Assembly (NCBI GenBank): GCA_034409055.1
Contig: DAOUMU010000259.1
Location: forward strand, 1-11,159
Direction of reading: 5' to 3'
From: DAOUMU01 sp034409055
GTDB taxonomy: Bacteria > Chloroflexota > Anaerolineae > 4572-78 > J111
Length of the DNA: 11,159 nt
This document shows positions 1-7,002 of this stretch, piece after piece. Every line of letters begins with the position of its first letter. Position 1 is the stretch's first letter. The translations under genes were made by a program, and so were the position numbers. The notes under the pieces are model-generated. The model searched no databases, was not told where the DNA came from, and worked only from the letters and a program-made list of their open reading frames with translations.

Positions 1-1
1 G

Positions 2-748
2 GGCACATTAGCACCGATGCAAACACAAGGGATAGAGGTAGACGCATACAGCATTGACAAAACCATTGAAAAATTACGTGGTGAAGTCCAGAAATGGGAG
101 CCAAAACAACTGATTTTCAACCTGACCGGGGGTACAAAAGCAATGGCCCTTGCCGCATATTATTTGGCGGCTGACCTGAATGCCCGTTTCCTCTACCTTG
201 AAAGCGAAGGTCGTAAAAGCCGAGTCTACCATTATTCTTTCAAAGATGGAGTACTATATCCTGACTCAAATGAATTCTTGTCTCCGTGTGTTTCAGTTGA
301 AGACTTTCTGAATGTATATCTTGGAAAAAATAGTTGGAAAGAGGAGGGGTACTCGCGAGGTGAAGGAGGCCCCTTTGAGGAAGCAATTGGTATAGCATTG
401 CAAAAAGAATTTGAGGTTAAAGCTGGAGTCAAATCTCACGATGGCCAACTCGATATAGACTTGGCTGTTGGCCTTGGTAACCAATTTGGTATTATTGAAG
501 CCAAGGCAGGTGGTAAGGGGGGTAAATTGGACGGTGTTAAACAACTCAGCACCAATGGACGCCTTCTAGGAACTTACACTCGCCAGTTTTACGTGATAGA
601 TCAACCACCCAATAAGACGCATCGTACCTTAATAGAGGCAACCCAAATCAAGGTGTTACCGCTAACCAGTTATCGGACATTGGGCAGGCTTTCTAATAAG
701 GATCAACAGACACTTATTCAAGAAGTTCGTCGTGAATTAGTTGGATAA
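2..748 (+). CDS. card1: Card1/Can2-like CARF nuclease (DUF1887 family), 5'-truncated
   Basis: This is the C-terminal part of a cOA-activated nuclease; the reading frame is open to the left edge, so the ATG at 17 is probably internal and the true start lies upstream. Residues below are counted from that ATG. NLTGGTK at 35-41 is the nucleotide-binding signature of the CARF domain in this family. The C-terminal half has a PD-(D/E)XK nuclease core: a helix with FEE near 120-122, then QLDID (D146) and IIEAK (E161, K163). Family members bind a cyclic oligoadenylate made by type III Cas10 and then cleave DNA and/or RNA non-specifically. Here it precedes csx15 by 13 nt, so the two are probably co-transcribed. 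Sampled lines of this gene are about 40-55% GC, mostly lower than csx15 onward, which hints at a separate origin. The family call is secure; the activator and exact substrate are inferred. Confidence 0.82.
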   Translation, partial: GTLAPMQTQGIEVDAYSIDKTIEKLRGEVQKWEPKQLIFNLTGGTKAMALAAYYLAADLNARFLYLESEGRKSRVYHYSFKDGVLYPDSNEFLSPCVSVEDFLNVYLGKNSWKEEGYSRGEGGPFEEAIGIALQKEFEVKAGVKSHDGQLDIDLAVGLGNQFGIIEAKAGGKGGKLDGVKQLSTNGRLLGTYTRQFYVIDQPPNKTHRTLIEATQIKVLPLTSYRTLGRLSNKDQQTLIQEVRRELVG

Positions 749-749
749 T

Positions 750-755
750 GGAGGT
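750..755 (+). promoter_or_regulatory. Shine-Dalgarno site fixing the csx15 start
   Basis: GGAGGT lies 6 nt upstream of the ATG at 762. It supports that ATG over the in-frame TTG at 741, which overlaps the preceding gene. Confidence 0.8.
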
Positions 756-761
756 CACCTA

Positions 762-1142
762 ATGCTCATTCTCAACTACGCCCATCCGCTGACCGAGGAA
801 CAAATCAACCAAATAGAAACACTCATCAACACCAAAATCACCGAAATCAAACAAATCAAAGTCCACCTCAACCAGGCCGAGCCGTTGCTGCCCCAGATGA
901 CGGCCCTGGCGGACGAAGCCGGTTTAACCAACGAAGAGTGGTCCGGGCGAGCCCTGCTGGTGAATCCGCCCTCGCTGAACTTTGCGGCGGTGGCTTTGCT
1001 GGCCGAACTGCACGGACGAATGGGGTACTTTCCGGCCTGTCTACGACTGCGGCCTATGGAGGGAAGTATGCCGCCCCGGTTTGAAGTGGCGGAAGTGTTG
1101 AATTTGCAGGATGTGCGCAATGCGGCCCGGAGGAGCCGTTAG
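762..1142 (+). CDS. csx15: CRISPR-associated protein Csx15
   Basis: This 126-residue protein starts MLILNYAHPL and ends with the conserved Csx15 block: NPPSLNFAA, LLAELHGRMGYFP, RLRPMEG and PPRFEVAEVLNLQ. I recognise the family from that block. Csx15 is a small protein found with CARF-effector genes and has been proposed to be a ring nuclease that degrades cyclic oligoadenylates and switches off effectors such as Card1/Can2. Its position directly behind a Card1-like nuclease fits an effector/off-switch pair. The ATG at 762 is chosen because of the GGAGGT at 750-755. The stop TAG at 1140-1142 is the first triplet of a heptamer repeat array. The ring-nuclease role is inferred from family and context, and no catalytic residue can be assigned from this sequence alone. 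Confidence 0.85.
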   Translation: MLILNYAHPLTEEQINQIETLINTKITEIKQIKVHLNQAEPLLPQMTALADEAGLTNEEWSGRALLVNPPSLNFAAVALLAELHGRMGYFPACLRLRPMEGSMPPRFEVAEVLNLQDVRNAARRSR

Positions 1143-1194
1143 TAGTTAGCAGGTAGCAGGTAGCCGCTACCGGCTATCAGCTAACGGCTGATAA
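1140..1194 (+). repeat. Heptamer array A (forward then reverse), csx15/cas8 junction
   Basis: Units in strict 7-bp phase are TAGTAGT, TAGCAGG and TAGCAGG, then a 6-nt TAGCCG, then CTACCGG, CTATCAG, CTAACGG and CTGATAA. The second half is the reverse-complement type of the first, so the transcript could fold: TAGCCG/CGGCTA at 1161-1176, enclosed by GTTAGC at 1145 and GCTAAC at 1180. The csx15 stop codon is in the first unit. A strong Shine-Dalgarno (AAGGAGGT, 1193-1200) for cas8 follows directly. Confidence 0.88.
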
Positions 1195-1204
1195 GGAGGT
1201 TTTT

Positions 1205-2680
1205 ATGCTCAATTACACCGGCCATCCCCTGGTAGATGTCGGGGTGGCGACGATTACGGCTTTTGCCGATAAAGAAGAGCCAGCGGAATTGGCGGAGACT
1301 GATCTGGAGACGGTGGCCGGTTACATTACTCGCGAGTATACTCGCCAGCCGCTCAAATCCTTTTTAACCGTGGCCTTTCCCAATTCAGGTTTTACTCAGC
1401 CTGCTTTTGAGAAAACGCCGGAGCGCCGTCTGGCTTATGCCAACAAGGTGTTGCGGAGTTATAGGGCTGACACGCCCACCTTGCCAGAACAATGTGTTTT
1501 CACCGGCCAACCGGCGGTGGCCGTGGCTTTTGGAGATAAGGAGGGCTTGCCGCCAGGGCGAGCCTTTCGACAGCATATTCCTTTGCTCACCGGCGAAGGG
1601 GTGATTAACTTTCATCCTTATGGAGAGGCCGGTTTGCCTGTCTCAGGCGAGGCTTTGTTGGCGATTCAAGCCTTCCCTTTGGGCACAGCTAAATGCGGAG
1701 GACGATTGCTGGCGGTGCATTCTAACAATGGAGAATTGATGCTGCACTTTGCTGGTAAATTTTTGCGGCAAAACCGGCAGGCCATTCAATTGGCTCAGCA
1801 GGCGGGCAGCAAAAAAATGCCCGAAACGCAGTACGCCTATCGCACCTTGCTCATCGATACCCTGTTAGATGCCGAGCTGATGCAGCGGGAGGCCAGAGAA
1901 GATTTTGAGATACCCCCTTCAATCACGGCTTATCATCTGTCTAACAGCGGGCAGGGGGTAGATTTGAACATTTACCATCTTCCCCTGGAGATGGTGGGCT
2001 TTTTGAAAACGATGCACCAGGCTGGCTATCGTCAGGATTGGCAGGCCATTGTCCGCCGGGCCTGGGAGATAGAACCCAAGAAGAAAAAACGCTCCAAAAA
2101 GAGCCAGCCTTTCAAACCCCGGCGTAACTGGTTGTATGAAGATTTATTTGACCTGCCCGGTAACGCCGCCCGCTTCGTCCGTACCTATTTCTTACGAGTG
2201 GCCCTGCGATACGCCAGAAATGAAACAGACCCGCGCGGCAGTTACTCAACCCAAACAGAGGCCGAACTGGTCTCCTGGAAAATTACAGCCCAATTTTTAA
2301 GGAGGATCCTGCACATGGACAAAGAACGGATCGAGAAAATTAGACAACTGGGCGATACCCTGGCCGAATACGTCAAAGGTCAGAATGATCGTCGCTTTTT
2401 CCGCGAGTTTTTCACAGTACAGCGGTACGATTACTTCCGCAACGCGCTGGTGAAAGCCAATCTGGCCCAGGCTAAACGGGGACATGCGCCCATTATCACG
2501 TTCGACACCTACATCGCTGTTTTTGAAGACGGGGAAGATTTGGCCCGCCCTGATTGGCGGCTGGCCCGCGACCTGGTCTTAATTCGGATGGTAGAACGGC
2601 TTTATGAGCTGGGCTGGCTTGGTCAAAATCCTGACGCCATTCCTGAAGATATTGAAAAATCTGAGGAGACAGGGGGTTAA
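1205..2680 (+). CDS. cas8b: Type I-B CRISPR-associated protein Cas8b1/Cst1 (Cascade large subunit)
   Basis: This 491-residue large subunit of the I-B surveillance complex is expected to recognise the PAM and recruit Cas3. The N-terminal pattern LNYTGHPLVDVGVATITAF and LKSFLTVAFPNSGFTQPAF (51-68) is typical of Cst1. The Cst1 name ("CXXC_CXXC") refers to two zinc-binding cysteine pairs; here each looks reduced to one cysteine, C97 in CVFTG and C164 in KCGG. A very basic stretch (KKKKRSKK, 292-299) may contact nucleic acid. The start has AAGGAGGT at 1193-1200. The C-terminal 121 residues from Met371 form a helical small-subunit domain with its own ribosome binding site (see cas11). Next come cas7 and cas5, the usual order for this subtype. 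Confidence 0.9.
   Translation: MLNYTGHPLVDVGVATITAFADKEEPAELAETDLETVAGYITREYTRQPLKSFLTVAFPNSGFTQPAFEKTPERRLAYANKVLRSYRADTPTLPEQCVFTGQPAVAVAFGDKEGLPPGRAFRQHIPLLTGEGVINFHPYGEAGLPVSGEALLAIQAFPLGTAKCGGRLLAVHSNNGELMLHFAGKFLRQNRQAIQLAQQAGSKKMPETQYAYRTLLIDTLLDAELMQREAREDFEIPPSITAYHLSNSGQGVDLNIYHLPLEMVGFLKTMHQAGYRQDWQAIVRRAWEIEPKKKKRSKKSQPFKPRRNWLYEDLFDLPGNAARFVRTYFLRVALRYARNETDPRGSYSTQTEAELVSWKITAQFLRRILHMDKERIEKIRQLGDTLAEYVKGQNDRRFFREFFTVQRYDYFRNALVKANLAQAKRGHAPIITFDTYIAVFEDGEDLARPDWRLARDLVLIRMVERLYELGWLGQNPDAIPEDIEKSEETGG
2299..2306 (+). promoter_or_regulatory. Internal Shine-Dalgarno site inside cas8b for Cas11
   Basis: AAGGAGGA lies inside the cas8b coding sequence, 8 nt before an in-frame ATG at 2315. 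It is as strong as the Shine-Dalgarno sites before the main genes. It is preceded by a T-rich, probably unstructured stretch (AATTTTT). Confidence 0.7.
2315..2680 (+). CDS. cas11: Cas11 small subunit from an internal in-frame start in cas8b
   Basis: An ATG at 2315, in frame with cas8b (its Met371), is preceded by AAGGAGGA at 2299-2306. It would produce a separate 121-residue protein starting MDKERIEKIRQLGDTLAEY. The segment looks mostly helical and charged, as expected for the Cascade small subunit, and its size is in the Cas11 range. Independent translation of Cas11 from within the large-subunit gene is established for subtypes I-B, I-C and I-D. In those systems several Cas11 copies line the belly of Cascade and stabilise the R-loop. 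What is seen is the ribosome binding site, the start and the length; production of the protein here is inferred. Confidence 0.72.
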   Translation: MDKERIEKIRQLGDTLAEYVKGQNDRRFFREFFTVQRYDYFRNALVKANLAQAKRGHAPIITFDTYIAVFEDGEDLARPDWRLARDLVLIRMVERLYELGWLGQNPDAIPEDIEKSEETGG

Positions 2681-2691
2681 CGAGTTGGCGA

Positions 2692-2720
2692 TTGTCATAT
2701 GATGAAAATATCCGTACCAT
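2692..2720 (+). promoter_or_regulatory. Possible sigma-70-type promoter upstream of cas7
   Basis: TTGTCA at 2692-2697 (5 of 6 matches to TTGACA) and TACCAT at 2715-2720 (4 of 6 matches to TATAAT) are separated by exactly 17 nt in the cas8-cas7 gap. A transcript would start inside the dyad at 2721-2742. Matches this good occur by chance, so this is only a candidate. Confidence 0.3.
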
Positions 2721-2742
2721 AGGGCAAACTTAAGTTTGTCCT
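2721..2742 (+). promoter_or_regulatory. 22-bp dyad between cas8b and cas7
   Basis: AGGGCAAACTT at 2721-2731 is followed directly by AAGTTTGTCCT at 2732-2742. The two halves are reverse complements except for one pair, which would be a G-U pair in RNA. It could be a repressor operator, or an mRNA hairpin or processing site that sets a different level of cas7 relative to cas8. No T-run follows, so it does not look like an intrinsic terminator. Confidence 0.5.
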
Positions 2743-2772
2743 ACAAGGTCTATTTATATGAGGAGATAAATC

Positions 2773-3846
2773 ATGGCTTTTGTAACCGGTTTACTACTGA
2801 TTGATGCTCCGGCATCAGCCTTGAACAACCTGGGGAACATCCCCGGTGCCCGGACCGATAACACTGTTGGAGTCAAAGTAATCAGAACCAAAGAAGGTGC
2901 TTATCCCTATGTATCGGCCCAAGCCTTCCGCTACTGGCTGCGGACGACCCTGGAAAACGGCGATTCCGGCTGGCAAGCAGCTCCAATTTTCCGGGAGAAA
3001 AAGGTGGCTTACACGGACGCCAATCCCATCAAATGGTGGGACGACGATCTGTTTGGTTATATGCGCGCTCCTTCCAAAAAAGTCGATGCAGTAGAAGCGC
3101 GGGCTATGTCGGAAGAATTTGCTGCCATCACCCCCACCACCGATACCGTCACCCGCGTCTCTCCCTTCCGGGTGAGCACGCTGGTTTCTATTGCCCCTGT
3201 GTCCATCACCGAGGACTTTGGGGTGATGTCCCGACACGAAGGTGACCCGGTGCCGCACGAACACCAGTTTTACCGGACCACGCTGAAAGGGCTGTTTTCG
3301 CTCGACCTGCACGCCTGCGGTACATTTTCTTACCGGCAAAAAACAGGTTACCGCAATTTGGACGACGAACGGCTCAAAGAGGCCCAGGGGCAAGAACTGG
3401 TCCATCTGGAAACCGAAAAATCATACCGGCTGCCTGCGGAAGCCCGGCTCCAGCGCATCACCACCCTGTTTGAGGGCCTGGCTCACCTGGAGGGGGGCGC
3501 CAAACAAACCATTCACTACACCGACGTTTCTCCTGTGCTGACCATCCTGGCCGTTACCAAAGGGGGAAATCACATCTTTGGGCACGTCATCGGGGCTAAT
3601 GCCAGGGGGCAGCCGGTCCTCAAGGTTGAGGCTCTGGAGGAAACCTTGACCGTTTTTGCCGGCGAAATTGTGTCACCGGTCTACGTGGGTTGGGTCAAAG
3701 GCTACCTGGATGAGGAACGAGCCAAGTTGGAAGCGTTTACCAACACCGAAACCGGGCAGGTTATCCAGATTAGCCATCCCCGTGAAGCATACAAGACCTT
3801 CATCGCGGATTTGCAAAAGGCAGAAAATCAGGGCTGGTTGGATTAA
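2773..3846 (+). CDS. cas7: Type I-B Cas7 of the Cst2/DevR family (Cascade backbone)
   Basis: This 357-residue protein is the backbone subunit that polymerises along the crRNA spacer. The N-terminus carries the DevR/Cst2 hallmarks: GLLLIDAPASALNN (6-19), TDN-VGVK-IRT (28-39) and YPYVSAQAFRYWLR (44-57). The rest fits a Cas7 RRM fold with a long insertion, including a histidine-rich segment around HEGDPVPHEHQFYRTTLKG. The start is supported by AGGAGATAAATC before the ATG. The gene is separated from cas8b by 92 nt, the widest gap in the interference block, and that gap holds the dyad at 2721-2742. This may allow higher or separate expression of the subunit needed in most copies. Cas5 follows after 14 nt. 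Confidence 0.93.
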   Translation: MAFVTGLLLIDAPASALNNLGNIPGARTDNTVGVKVIRTKEGAYPYVSAQAFRYWLRTTLENGDSGWQAAPIFREKKVAYTDANPIKWWDDDLFGYMRAPSKKVDAVEARAMSEEFAAITPTTDTVTRVSPFRVSTLVSIAPVSITEDFGVMSRHEGDPVPHEHQFYRTTLKGLFSLDLHACGTFSYRQKTGYRNLDDERLKEAQGQELVHLETEKSYRLPAEARLQRITTLFEGLAHLEGGAKQTIHYTDVSPVLTILAVTKGGNHIFGHVIGANARGQPVLKVEALEETLTVFAGEIVSPVYVGWVKGYLDEERAKLEAFTNTETGQVIQISHPREAYKTFIADLQKAENQGWLD

Positions 3847-3860
3847 AAAAGGAGCACTCA

Positions 3861-4604
3861 ATGCGCGTCCTAAAAATTGTAGCAGAGGGGTTAACCACCT
3901 CCTTTCGCTACCCGCACTTCATGCAACAAATCCATCCCAGCTTCCAGATGCCACCGCCGGCCACTATCTATGGACACATTTGCAGCGCCCTGGGTGAGTG
4001 GGTGGATCCAACCGGTCTGCAATTTGCCTATCATTTCACTTACCAGGCCACAGTAAAGGACGTGGAACACATTATTGTTTTAGCACCCGGTACGGGAAAA
4101 TTACCCGGCACCAAACATGCCAAGGTGTTGGCAGGCAACGTCAATCCCTTTGACCGCGAACTTCTTTTCCAGCCTCGGCTGACCCTTTACCTCAACCGGC
4201 CGGAGTGGGAAGACAATTTTCGCAGTCCGCGTTATGCGGTTGTATTGGGCCGGTCGCAAGATCTGTTCACCTATACCGAGGTCAGCCCGGTCAAAGTGGT
4301 GCAGGCAGAGCGGGCTTACTTTGAGCACACCCTGCTGCCCCATCAAATGGCGGTACAGATAAGGCAAGGCGTAACCGTTCTCATGCCGCGCTACCTGGAT
4401 TACACCAACAAACGGGCACCCACCTTTAGCCGATACCTGGTTGTCAAAGATAGGGTGTTGAGCGATCAATTCTTAACCTACGGCAGCCAAACAAACGGCC
4501 CGTACTGGATAGACCCAGGCAGCCCCACCTTTAAGGAGGCCCATCTGGGGCTATACTTTCACAGCTTTACAGGAGGTGATAGTGAAGCCCTTACCCTGGC
4601 CTGA
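3861..4604 (+). CDS. cas5: Type I-B Cas5 (Cas5t family)
   Basis: This 247-residue RAMP protein is expected to cap the 5' handle of the crRNA and contact Cas8. The N-terminal ferredoxin-like segment and the PPPATIYGHICSALGEW motif (31-47) are typical of Cas5, in which PP-(S/A)T-(I/L)-G follows the first helix. The start ATG at 3861 has AAAGGAG 9-15 nt upstream. The last 23 nt overlap the start of cas3, and the cas3 Shine-Dalgarno (AGGAGG, 4571-4576) lies inside cas5, so the two genes are probably translationally coupled. The C-terminus is of normal length for Cas5t, with no sign of damage. Confidence 0.92.
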   Translation: MRVLKIVAEGLTTSFRYPHFMQQIHPSFQMPPPATIYGHICSALGEWVDPTGLQFAYHFTYQATVKDVEHIIVLAPGTGKLPGTKHAKVLAGNVNPFDRELLFQPRLTLYLNRPEWEDNFRSPRYAVVLGRSQDLFTYTEVSPVKVVQAERAYFEHTLLPHQMAVQIRQGVTVLMPRYLDYTNKRAPTFSRYLVVKDRVLSDQFLTYGSQTNGPYWIDPGSPTFKEAHLGLYFHSFTGGDSEALTLA

Positions 4605-6972
4605 CTGGTTAGATCATATCTGGGCCAAGAGCGCCGGCAAGGGCGAGGGAGGCCAACCGGAAACCCTGGCCCAACACACCTGGTACGTGTTGGAGCGATT
4701 AAGCGAGTTCATCCGGCTTCGTCCGTCCTTGCCGGAGGAACTGGGGATGCCTCGGCTATGGCACATCCTTTTTTGGGCGGCCTTTTTGCACGACTTTGGC
4801 AAAGCAACGGAGGGATTTCAGGCCATGCTCCGGGGAGGCGACCGGTGGCCCCACCGCCACGAAGTTCTTTCTCTGGCTTTTCTGGACTGGATCGCCACCG
4901 ACCTATCGCCCGATGAGCAGGAATGGATAGTGGCGGCGATTGTCTCCCATCACAAAGACGCTTCTGACATCCGGCGACTCTATCCTCCACCCGACGATGC
5001 TGACGAGGACCAATTAACTCCGCGTCTGGCCGAGTTGAATGAGCAAACGGGACGGGGACTATGGCGTTGGCTGGCCGAATGTCCGGCAGCCTGGGTAGAG
5101 GCATTAGGCTTAACCGGCCTGGGCATTGAGATGATGCCGATCTTAGCGGAGGACAAAGCTATTGGGCTGGTACAACAGAGTGGAACGGCCCGTATTCACC
5201 ACCGGCTTAAGGTTTACCGGCGATTTGTACACAAAGTTGATAAAAGCAAAGACAGAACCCTGATTGTGGGAACTTTGACCCTACGCGGATATTTGATTAA
5301 TTCCGATCACAGCGCCTCGGCTCACGCGGGTTCCTTGCCCACGGCCACAGTTAAAGCGGCCACAATCCTGAAAAGTCGCCGGCTTAAGCCTGATAACTTG
5401 TTTGGCCATCAGAAAGAGGCTGCCCGAACTGAGGGGTCTGTTTTGTTGACTGCGCCTACCGGGAGTGGCAAAACGGAAGCCGCCCTGCTCTGGGCCGCCC
5501 ACCAGACTGCCGGATCTGACCACATCCCGCGCCTTTTCTATACCCTGCCTTACCAGGCCAGTATGAATGCAATGCTCCTTCGGCTCCAGGGAACCTTTGG
5601 TGAAAAGCAAGTGGGTTTACAGCATGGCCGCGCCCTGTTAGCCCTTTATCGTCTGTTGTTGGACAAGGAAGACTATGGCCCCCGGCAGGCGGCCCGGCAG
5701 TCAAGATGGGCTCGCAACCTGGCCGATCTAAATTATCCGCCTATCAGGGTGTTCAGCCCTTACCAGATGCTCAAAGGGATGTATCGACTGAAAGGATACG
5801 AGGCCCTGCTCAGCGACTACCACCATGCCCTGTTCATCTTTGATGAAATTCACGCTTACGAAGTCAGCCGGTTGGCCCTCATTCTAAAAACCATTCAATA
5901 TCTACGCCAGAACTTTCAGGCCCGGTTTATGGTTATGTCGGCCACTTTTCCCCGGTTAATTAAGACCTGGCTGCGAGAGGCGCTCGACGGACCGGTGGAG
6001 ATTGTGGCTGATGAAGCGCTGTTCACCGGCTTTCAGCGGCACCGGCTGCATTTATTGGCTGGCGATCTATTGGATGAAGATAATTTGCTCCAAATTGCGA
6101 CTGAAGCCCGAGCCGGGCGGTCGGTGCTGGTGGTTTGCAATTTGGTTGATCGCTCTCAGGAAGCTTATTGCTGGCTACAAGACGAACTGGAAACTGAGGG
6201 TATTACCGTAGCCCTGCTGCATGGCCGATTTAATGGACGAAATCGTTTAGCCAAAGAGAAATTAGTCCGCGAGTCTGCCGGGCGGGACGAAACTAAACGC
6301 CGCCCGATTGTACTGGTGGCTACCCAGGTGGTGGAAGTGAGCCTGGATATTGACCTGGATACCATCTACAGCGATCCGGCCCCGCTTGAGGCGTTGGTGC
6401 AGCGGTTTGGCCGGATCAATCGCCGCCGTCTTAATAAAAATCTGGCCGATGTCCACATCTTTCGCCAGCCGGATGATGGTCAGAAAATCTATGAAGAACT
6501 TCTGGTCAGGCGAACATTGAATATTTTAGAACGCGAGAATGGCCAACCGGTTAATGAAAGTGCTATTGGCGATTGGTTGGATGAAATTTATACCGATGAA
6601 GTTGTCAAGAAGTGGCAGACGGATTATCAGCATGAAGCAGCCAATTTTGAGGCTGCTTGCCTGAAACCACTACGCGCCTTTGAAGCCAGCCACAGCCTGA
6701 CTGAACAGTTTTATCAAGCTTTTGATGGCACCGAGGCCCTACCATTAGCCCTACAAGATGAGTATGAGGCCCTGAAACGCTCTGATCCTATTCGAGCCGG
6801 TGAACTTCTGGTGCCCATCTCATATCGCCGGTTATGGCAGTTACGCAATGCCAACCGGGTGATGAGCGAGCCAAAAGAATGGCCAGCGGTGATCGACGCA
6901 CCTTATGATGAGGAAATAGGACTTGATTTTAGCGATCTATCAAAACAAACCTTTGGTATTAGTTTTGCTTGA
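4582..6972 (+). CDS. cas3: CRISPR-associated helicase-nuclease Cas3 (HD + SF2 helicase)
   Basis: This is the ATP-driven nuclease-helicase recruited by target-bound Cascade to nick and degrade DNA. From the GTG at 4582 it has 796 residues. N-terminal HD nuclease: H32, H70-D71 (FLHDFGK), H91/H93 and H123-H124 (SHHKD) give the metal-binding set. SF2 helicase: Walker A TAPTGSGKT (292-300), DEIH box (423-426), SAT (455-457), VATQVVEVSLDID (581-593) and arginine-finger motif QRFGRINRR (609-617). All core motifs are present, so it looks active. The GTG at 4582 is preferred over the one at 4576 because AGGAGG at 4571-4576 is then 5 nt away. It overlaps cas5 by 23 nt. HD and helicase are fused in one chain. 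Confidence 0.95.
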   Translation: MKPLPWPDWLDHIWAKSAGKGEGGQPETLAQHTWYVLERLSEFIRLRPSLPEELGMPRLWHILFWAAFLHDFGKATEGFQAMLRGGDRWPHRHEVLSLAFLDWIATDLSPDEQEWIVAAIVSHHKDASDIRRLYPPPDDADEDQLTPRLAELNEQTGRGLWRWLAECPAAWVEALGLTGLGIEMMPILAEDKAIGLVQQSGTARIHHRLKVYRRFVHKVDKSKDRTLIVGTLTLRGYLINSDHSASAHAGSLPTATVKAATILKSRRLKPDNLFGHQKEAARTEGSVLLTAPTGSGKTEAALLWAAHQTAGSDHIPRLFYTLPYQASMNAMLLRLQGTFGEKQVGLQHGRALLALYRLLLDKEDYGPRQAARQSRWARNLADLNYPPIRVFSPYQMLKGMYRLKGYEALLSDYHHALFIFDEIHAYEVSRLALILKTIQYLRQNFQARFMVMSATFPRLIKTWLREALDGPVEIVADEALFTGFQRHRLHLLAGDLLDEDNLLQIATEARAGRSVLVVCNLVDRSQEAYCWLQDELETEGITVALLHGRFNGRNRLAKEKLVRESAGRDETKRRPIVLVATQVVEVSLDIDLDTIYSDPAPLEALVQRFGRINRRRLNKNLADVHIFRQPDDGQKIYEELLVRRTLNILERENGQPVNESAIGDWLDEIYTDEVVKKWQTDYQHEAANFEAACLKPLRAFEASHSLTEQFYQAFDGTEALPLALQDEYEALKRSDPIRAGELLVPISYRRLWQLRNANRVMSEPKEWPAVIDAPYDEEIGLDFSDLSKQTFGISFA

Positions 6973-7002
6973 AAGGGCCTTATTAAAAAAAGGAACCCTA
7001 TC

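Noticed and set aside
2721..2742. Intrinsic terminator between cas8b and cas7
   Set aside because: The dyad is AT-rich in its centre and no T-run follows; the downstream gene belongs to the same operon.
2815..3405. Minus-strand 196-codon open frame opposite cas7
   Set aside because: It is antisense to a clearly coding Cas7 gene, has no recognisable domain, and long antisense frames are common opposite GC-rich codons.
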